A DNA stretch of 25,985 bases, taken from an uncultured Selenomonadales bacterium. Lineage in GTDB: Bacteria > Bacillota > Negativicutes > Selenomonadales > Selenomonadaceae. Both the position numbers and the translations under genes were made by a program. The notes beneath the pieces were generated by a model, which saw only the letters and a list, made by a program, of their open reading frames with translations, had not been told where the DNA came from and did no database searches. The DNA lies in the NCBI GenBank assembly GCA_937877655.1, contig CALFJC010000019.1, forward strand, positions 1 through 25,985, in the 5' to 3' direction. Each line of letters begins with the position of its first letter. Positions within the stretch are counted from its first letter, which is position 1. Positions 21,364 to 25,985 of this stretch are shown here, in pieces.

Positions 21364-23397
21364 ATGATTTTCAGTAATGCAGCAGGACTTTATAAGAGCG
21401 TCGGCAAATCGAAAAAGTGCACTTTCATTTTCTGCGCGGATCACGGCGTCGCCAAAGAGAATGTCAGTGCCTACCCGCAAAAAACTACCGCCGATATGGT
21501 TAAAAATTATCTGGTTGACGCGGGAGCCGCCGCCAATGCCTTCGCGAATTTTGCTTACTCCGAACTTTATATTGTCGATGTCGGCGTTGACGCGGACATT
21601 TCGCATTTGCCGGGACTTGTCGACAGAAAAATTTCTCGCGGCACAAAAAATATCGCCGAAGAACCCGCAATGACCATTGATGACGCAATGGACTCCGTGC
21701 GAATCGGAAAAAAACTAGCGGAAGAAGCAATTCAAGCAGGTTGTAATTGTTTTCTTATCGGCGAAATGGGAATCGGAAATACGACGGTCGCCGCCGCAAT
21801 GACAGCCGCTTATCTCGGCTTGCCGCCCGAAAAAGTCACGGGGCGCGGCACGAATATTGATGACGAAAAATTTTTGCACAAGATAGAAATTGTTCGCCGC
21901 GCTCTGCAAATCAACAAGCCCGATAAAAATTCTCTGCTCGACATTCTTACGAAAGTCGGCGGCTATGAATTCGGCGCAATGGCAGGCGTGATTATCGCGG
22001 CTTATCATCATGACTGCGTTGTTATTCTTGACGGTTTCAATTCTTCGGTTGCCGCACTTATCGCCGAAGAAATTTTGCCGCGCACAAGGGAATGTTTAAT
22101 CGCCGCGCATGTCGGACGCGAAATCGGGCATAAAAAAATTTTGGAGCATCTGAATCTTAAACCGATTTTTAATCTTGATCTTGCGTTGGGCGAAGCTGTC
22201 GGCTCGTCAATCGCCGCGAGAATTTTGGATAATCTGGTTTACATTTTTGTTTGCGGACCCGACGCCGATTTTGAAGGCGAACTTGAGGAAGAGGACAGCC
22301 CGCTTGAAAATTTCAAAAAGCAACTCGGACTTGACGGCGTTGAAGGACTTGATTCGATTGAAGACATTCAAGAACTTTTCGGCGACGAAGTTCAGATTGA
22401 AGAAATTCCTTTGGACTTTCACGTCAGCGAACACCGAATGGAAAGCGTGGAATTGCCGTTCAGCACACAAACTTTGAATATTCCGCGCAATTATCCTTTG
22501 GCAATTCGAGTTATGGGCGAAGACGAAGAAGAATTGATTGCGGCGACGGACAGAACTTTTAATTTTTATCTGCAGACGATGCCGCGCCTTCATGATCGTC
22601 CGATGAATAATTGCCGCGAGATTTTGGACAGCTTGACGAAGCCCAAAGGCAGTCTCGGTTATCTTGAGGAAATTGCGATTCAAGTTGCGGGCATTGCAAA
22701 CGAAGATCAGCCGACGAATAAACTTCGACATGCCGCGCTTGCCTTCGCCAATTTTGAAAATTGCCCGGCGGTTATCGATCCGAATTACGACAGAAAAGCT
22801 CCCGGGGCGCGTCGAGATCTTTCGATGGACTTCAGCGCGACGACAAGAACTTTCGGCATGAAAATTTTTTTGGGCGTCGTCAATCCCGAAGAAAATCTCA
22901 ACGTTGCCTTCAATTTCGGGCGCAACCTTGCCGAAGAAATTTCTTTCGACACGCCGATTATCGCCTTGACAGATTTAAGCAACCTTTTGATTGACAAACT
23001 CGCAGATAAATTTGCCGACGCGCTTTTGACGGCTGAAGGCGATTTAAAATATCCGCCCGAAGAATTTTTGCAACACGTCCCGAAAAATTATCAAGTTATG
23101 GCGAGTACGATTATCGGCGCGATAGTTGCGGCGGCGCACAACTCAACTTTAATCGTTGTCGACACGGGCGCGATAGAAATTATCACGCGCTATCTTGAAA
23201 AAATTTGTCCTGCGGTTCGCCCGTTTATTTTGCACTCGGCGCAACTTATCGAATACAAATCGGACGACGGCTCTCCGCTCGGTTTTGACGGCGAGGCGGC
23301 TTGTATGGGCGTTGAGATTGTCGAGGCGGCGTTGGTTGCACTTAACGACATGAAAACTTTCGAAGATACGGGCGTTGAAAAGGCAATTAGAAATTAG
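21364..23397 (+). CDS. Fused double CobT-like phosphoribosyltransferase (ArsAB-type, probable)
   Basis: A 677-residue protein made of two CobT-like halves. Half 1 (1-295) has CADHGVAKENVSAYPQKTT, IGEMGIGNTTVAAA, GRGTNIDDEKFLHKI, KVGGYEFGAMAG, ILDGFNSSVAAL and LALGEAVGSS; E277 aligns with the catalytic Glu of CobT. It lacks the usual 55-residue N-terminal segment, and an in-frame TAA sits directly before the ATG. An acidic linker (about 300-400) follows. Half 2 (about 410-677) starts with the missing segment, DSLTKPKGSLGYLEEIAIQVAGI, then diverges, but ends like CobT (GFDGEAACMGVEIVEAALVALNDMKTFEDTGV). CobT activates the lower ligand of cobamides with nicotinate mononucleotide. In Sporomusa and Veillonella the tandem homologues ArsA and ArsB act as a heterodimer, also on phenolics. 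A single-chain ArsAB is the best reading; lower-ligand choice is unknown. Confidence 0.82.
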   Translation: MIFSNAAGLYKSVGKSKKCTFIFCADHGVAKENVSAYPQKTTADMVKNYLVDAGAAANAFANFAYSELYIVDVGVDADISHLPGLVDRKISRGTKNIAEEPAMTIDDAMDSVRIGKKLAEEAIQAGCNCFLIGEMGIGNTTVAAAMTAAYLGLPPEKVTGRGTNIDDEKFLHKIEIVRRALQINKPDKNSLLDILTKVGGYEFGAMAGVIIAAYHHDCVVILDGFNSSVAALIAEEILPRTRECLIAAHVGREIGHKKILEHLNLKPIFNLDLALGEAVGSSIAARILDNLVYIFVCGPDADFEGELEEEDSPLENFKKQLGLDGVEGLDSIEDIQELFGDEVQIEEIPLDFHVSEHRMESVELPFSTQTLNIPRNYPLAIRVMGEDEEELIAATDRTFNFYLQTMPRLHDRPMNNCREILDSLTKPKGSLGYLEEIAIQVAGIANEDQPTNKLRHAALAFANFENCPAVIDPNYDRKAPGARRDLSMDFSATTRTFGMKIFLGVVNPEENLNVAFNFGRNLAEEISFDTPIIALTDLSNLLIDKLADKFADALLTAEGDLKYPPEEFLQHVPKNYQVMASTIIGAIVAAAHNSTLIVVDTGAIEIITRYLEKICPAVRPFILHSAQLIEYKSDDGSPLGFDGEAACMGVEIVEAALVALNDMKTFEDTGVEKAIRN

Positions 23398-23408
23398 GAG
23401 ATTTTGGA

Positions 23409-24374
23409 ATGAAAATTGTTGTTTTGGACGGTTACACGTTAAATCCCGGCGATTTGAGTTGGGAAGGGCTTAAAAATTTGGGCGATTGCATAATTTACGA
23501 CAGGACGAGTTTGACTGACGACGCGGAAATTATTTCGCGAATCGGCGACGCGGAAATTATTTTCACGAACAAAACTCCGATCACGAAAAAAATTCTTGAC
23601 GCTACTCGAATAAAATATATCGGCGTGTTGGCGACGGGCTATAATGTTGTGGACGTGGCGGCGGCTAAAGAAAAAAATATTCCCGTGACAAACATTCCCG
23701 ACTACAGCACGGCGGCGGTCGCGCAATTCGCCTTTGCTTTGTTGTTGGAAATTTGTAATCATGTCGGTCATCACAGCCAAGCCGTTCACGCGGGGCGTTG
23801 GGAAAATTCTTCGGACTTTTGTTTTTGGGATTATCCGCTGATTGAACTTGCGGGAAAAACTATGGGCATTATCGGCTACGGAAGAATCGGGCAGACGACG
23901 GGCAAACTCGCGGCGGCTTTCGGAATGAAAGTTATTGCGTTCAGCCCAAGCCGCGAAGTCGGAACAAAACTCGGCGATTGTGAATTCGTTGCGCTTGATG
24001 ATATTTTTAAAATGTCGGACGTAATTGCGTTGCATTGCCCGCTGTTTCCTTCGACGCCAGGAATTATCTGCGCGGAAAATATTTCCAAAATGAAAGACGG
24101 CGTCATAATTCTCAACAACGGGCGCGGCGGCTTGGTTGTGGAAAAAGATTTGCGCGAGGCTCTTGACAGCGGAAAAGTTTTGGCGGCAGGGCTCGACGTT
24201 GTCTCAACCGAACCGATTAAAGGCGACAATCCTTTGCTCGGCGCAAAAAATTGTTTCATCACGCCGCACATTTCTTGGGCGTCAAAAGAATCTCGCCAAA
24301 GACTCATGAATATTGCCGTTGAAAATCTCAAATCATTTCTCGGCGGAAAACCCGTCAACGTCGTCAACAAATGA
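23409..24374 (+). CDS. D-2-hydroxyacid dehydrogenase, glycerate/hydroxypyruvate type
   Basis: A 321-residue NAD(P)-dependent D-2-hydroxyacid dehydrogenase. The Rossmann motif is GIIGYGRIGQTTGKLA (156-161 for GYGRIG). The catalytic residues are R239 in NNGRGGLVVEKDL, E268 in DVVSTEP and H287 in TPHISWASKESRQRL, the last being typical of hydroxypyruvate/glycerate dehydrogenases (HprA). The N-terminus MKIVVLDGYTLNPGDLSWEGL is also typical of that subgroup. The start follows GGAG by eight bases, 11 bases after the CobT-like gene, and the next gene starts 1 base after its stop, so these genes form one operon. The substrate is probably hydroxypyruvate or glyoxylate. Why it is linked to a cobamide gene is not clear. 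Confidence 0.9.
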   Translation: MKIVVLDGYTLNPGDLSWEGLKNLGDCIIYDRTSLTDDAEIISRIGDAEIIFTNKTPITKKILDATRIKYIGVLATGYNVVDVAAAKEKNIPVTNIPDYSTAAVAQFAFALLLEICNHVGHHSQAVHAGRWENSSDFCFWDYPLIELAGKTMGIIGYGRIGQTTGKLAAAFGMKVIAFSPSREVGTKLGDCEFVALDDIFKMSDVIALHCPLFPSTPGIICAENISKMKDGVIILNNGRGGLVVEKDLREALDSGKVLAAGLDVVSTEPIKGDNPLLGAKNCFITPHISWASKESRQRLMNIAVENLKSFLGGKPVNVVNK

Positions 24375-24375
24375 A

Positions 24376-25563
24376 ATGCGAAAAATAATTTTCCTGCTTT
24401 TACTCGACTTGCTTGTAAGCGGCTCAATTGCGGCGTGGCTTTATTTCACGCGGGGCATTGACGCGGCATTTGCAACGGGGCTTTCAATTTTTATATCGTT
24501 TTCGCCGATTTGTTTTGTATTTGCGGAGCCGTTCGCGCTTTATCTTGTCGGAAAAAAATTTTCCAAGCTTGGCGTGACTTTGAACAATCCCGGCGCGCTG
24601 AAACTTTTGCCTGACGTTGAAATTGTCGCCCTGCCTTACAACCGCGTTTTGACTTGCAAAGAATATTACATAACGGATTTGGTGACGGAAGGGCTTAAGC
24701 AGTCGGAACTTTTGACGATGGCGGCAAGTGCCGAGCGCGACGCGGAACATATTATCGGGCGAACGATTTACGATGCGGCGGTTGCTCGCGGCTTGAAACT
24801 TCAAAAATTGTCGGAGACGGATGAGTTACAAGGGCGCGGCGTCGAATCGATTATCAATAAAATTATGGTTCGCGTCGGCAGTCCCGGCTGGATAGCAAGC
24901 AAAAATGTTTCTGTGAGTATAAATCTCCGCACGAAAATTGATCAGTTGCTTGTCAAAGGAAAAACAACTTTGCTGGTAAGCACGGGCAGATTGGCTCGCG
25001 GAATTGTCGCGCTTAAAGACGAAATTAACGCAGACGCAAAAAATTTTTTGATGTCATTGCGGGAAAAAAAAATTGAGACGCTCCTTTTGACGGCGCAACC
25101 CAAAAAAATGGCTTATCGAATCGCGAAAGATTTTGAACTTGATTATATCCGAACAAATTTAACGCCCGAAGGCAAGGCGCGAGAGATTCAGATTTTCAGA
25201 GCAAAGGGAAAAGTCGTTGCGGCAATCGGAACGGACGCTCAAGATTTACTTGCGCTGAAAACTTCCGACGTATCATTTTTATTGGCGGGCGGCTCGCTTA
25301 AATCTGAAGAACTTGACGAAAAAATTGATTTTGAAATTCCGACGTTGGAAAGTTTTTTATCGATAAGAGAAATTTCTCTCAAGACCGCGCAGGTTTTAAA
25401 AATCAATCGGCGAGTGGCGTTACTCTCTTGGATAATTTTGGTGCCGCCCGCAATTTTATCGGCATTGGAAAATCCGCCGATACCTTTTAATCATTTGGCG
25501 GCGGCGATTGGCGTTGCAATTTTCTCCGCGATAATTTTGGCGAACTCATTGCGAACAAAGTAA
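24376..25563 (+). CDS. Catalytically dead, truncated P1B-type ATPase homologue
   Basis: A 395-residue protein that aligns along its whole length with the second half of heavy-metal P-type ATPases, from the metal-site helix to the C-terminal helices, but with every catalytic motif changed. The membrane CPC motif is SPI, the phosphorylation motif DKTGT is PYNRV (87-91), TGDN is TAQP, and GDGxND is GTDAQD. The scaffold is retained: VLTCKEYYITDLV, AEHIIGRTI in place of SEHPL, GRGVE, VRVGSP and the HAD-like fold. Two N-terminal hydrophobic helices and two near the C-terminus remain; the first four helices and any metal-binding domain are absent. The frame is intact and uses normal codons, so this looks like a maintained pseudoenzyme rather than decay. 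A start at 24313 would overlap the dehydrogenase. It begins 1 base after that gene. Function unknown. Confidence 0.8.
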   Translation: MRKIIFLLLLDLLVSGSIAAWLYFTRGIDAAFATGLSIFISFSPICFVFAEPFALYLVGKKFSKLGVTLNNPGALKLLPDVEIVALPYNRVLTCKEYYITDLVTEGLKQSELLTMAASAERDAEHIIGRTIYDAAVARGLKLQKLSETDELQGRGVESIINKIMVRVGSPGWIASKNVSVSINLRTKIDQLLVKGKTTLLVSTGRLARGIVALKDEINADAKNFLMSLREKKIETLLLTAQPKKMAYRIAKDFELDYIRTNLTPEGKAREIQIFRAKGKVVAAIGTDAQDLLALKTSDVSFLLAGGSLKSEELDEKIDFEIPTLESFLSIREISLKTAQVLKINRRVALLSWIILVPPAILSALENPPIPFNHLAAAIGVAIFSAIILANSLRTK

Positions 25564-25566
25564 ATT

Positions 25567-25592
25567 CCCCGACATTTGTCGAGGATTTTTTT
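25567..25592 (+). terminator. Terminator after the pseudo-ATPase gene
   Basis: CCCCGAC (25567-25573) and GTCGAGG (25578-25584) form a stem with one mismatch around ATTT, followed by A and seven T residues (25586-25592). It lies 3 bases after the stop codon and ends the plus-strand operon. Confidence 0.8.
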
Positions 25593-25666
25593 ATGAGATT
25601 GTCTTTGGCAAAAAGTCTTATGCGTGTTTGTTGATTTTAAGAACGTGTGTTCGTAAAAAGAAAGAT

Positions 25667-25985
25667 ATGAGAAATCGCAAGCGGGAAAAAAGAGAACTTG
25701 TCAATGCGGTGTTGTACTTATTGAAAACAGGGTGTCAGTGGCGCAATTTGCCGCATGATTTATCGCCGAGCGCGGCTAAGCGGACTTTGTAACTCAATTT
25801 TGGAACATCTTGTGAGACTTAAACGAAAGGAGTAAAGGGGCAGATAGTCACCGATGAGCTTGGCAATCTTCTGGCAGTGTGATTCACAAAGCCAATTTGC
25901 ACGATACAAAAACAGGCTATCGGGTAGCAACTTTGGCGACTTTCACTTATCCGACGTTGGAAAATACTTAAGCGTTTATGAACAC
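25667..25985 (+). pseudogene. Decayed IS5-family transposase fragment, running off the window
   Basis: The stretch from 25667 encodes MRNRKREKRELVNAVLYLLK, then TGCQWRNLPHDLSPS, the N-terminal helical region (DUF4096 type) of IS5-group transposases, before a stop at 25790. Further on, about 25840-25882, another frame gives GQIVTDELGNLLAV then a stop. A +1 shift then resumes VIHKANLHDTKTGYRVATLA, matching the DDE-domain pattern DT-G-LLAV-VHAAN-HD. The middle of the gene is largely missing and at least one frameshift is present, so it is a remnant. Terminal inverted repeats were not identified, and 25593-25666 shows nothing I can name. Confidence 0.75.

Overview
The window looks like chromosomal DNA of a diderm Firmicute, most likely a member of the Negativicutes (Selenomonas/Sporomusa/Veillonella relatives). 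This is inferred from a complete Kdo and LPS-transport operon beside Gram-positive-style genes (SufCB, a glucose-type PTS EIICBA, strong GGAGG ribosome binding sites) and from cobamide genes resembling those of Sporomusa and Veillonella. No rRNA, tRNA or CRISPR array was seen.

Region 1 (about 1-10400, all minus strand) is an outer-membrane operon. In transcription order it holds a small membrane protein of unknown function, kdsB, a two-domain glycosyltransferase, kdsA, kdsD, kdsC, a QueC-like PP-loop protein, an LpxL-type acyltransferase, lptC, lptA and lptB. Stop and start codons mostly overlap (ATGA) or lie within about 25 bases. The operon makes CMP-Kdo, acylates lipid A and builds the LPS bridge. 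The glycosyltransferase and the PP-loop protein are not standard members of this pathway. A terminator hairpin separates lptA from lptB.

Region 2 (10382-14700) holds an intergenic stretch with several strong hairpins, three with GGA in the loop, then a minus-strand PTS EIICBA transporter with its own promoter, structured leader and terminator. An NYN-nuclease/OST-HTH protein paired with a 91-residue protein follows.

Region 3 (14700-18560, plus strand) holds sufC-sufB behind a promoter and a mirror-symmetric octamer-repeat leader, a dCMP deaminase, a terminator and a Ppx/GppA phosphatase. Region 4 (18570-20800, minus strand) holds a MerR regulator with a 19-bp-spacer promoter, a NIF3/DUF34 protein, a 201-bp duplication of the cobK 3' end, and cobK, which appears to be leaderless.

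Region 5 (20800-25985, plus strand) holds a SpeD-like protein lacking the pyruvoyl-forming serine, a 677-residue protein made of two CobT-like halves (probably a single-chain ArsAB-type lower-ligand-activating enzyme), a glycerate-dehydrogenase-like enzyme, a truncated P1B-ATPase relative whose catalytic motifs are all replaced, and a decayed IS5-type transposase that runs off the end. The most interesting items are the fused CobT/ArsAB protein, the pseudo-P-type ATPase, the serine-less SpeD, the GGA-hairpin region and the two extra enzymes in the Kdo operon.
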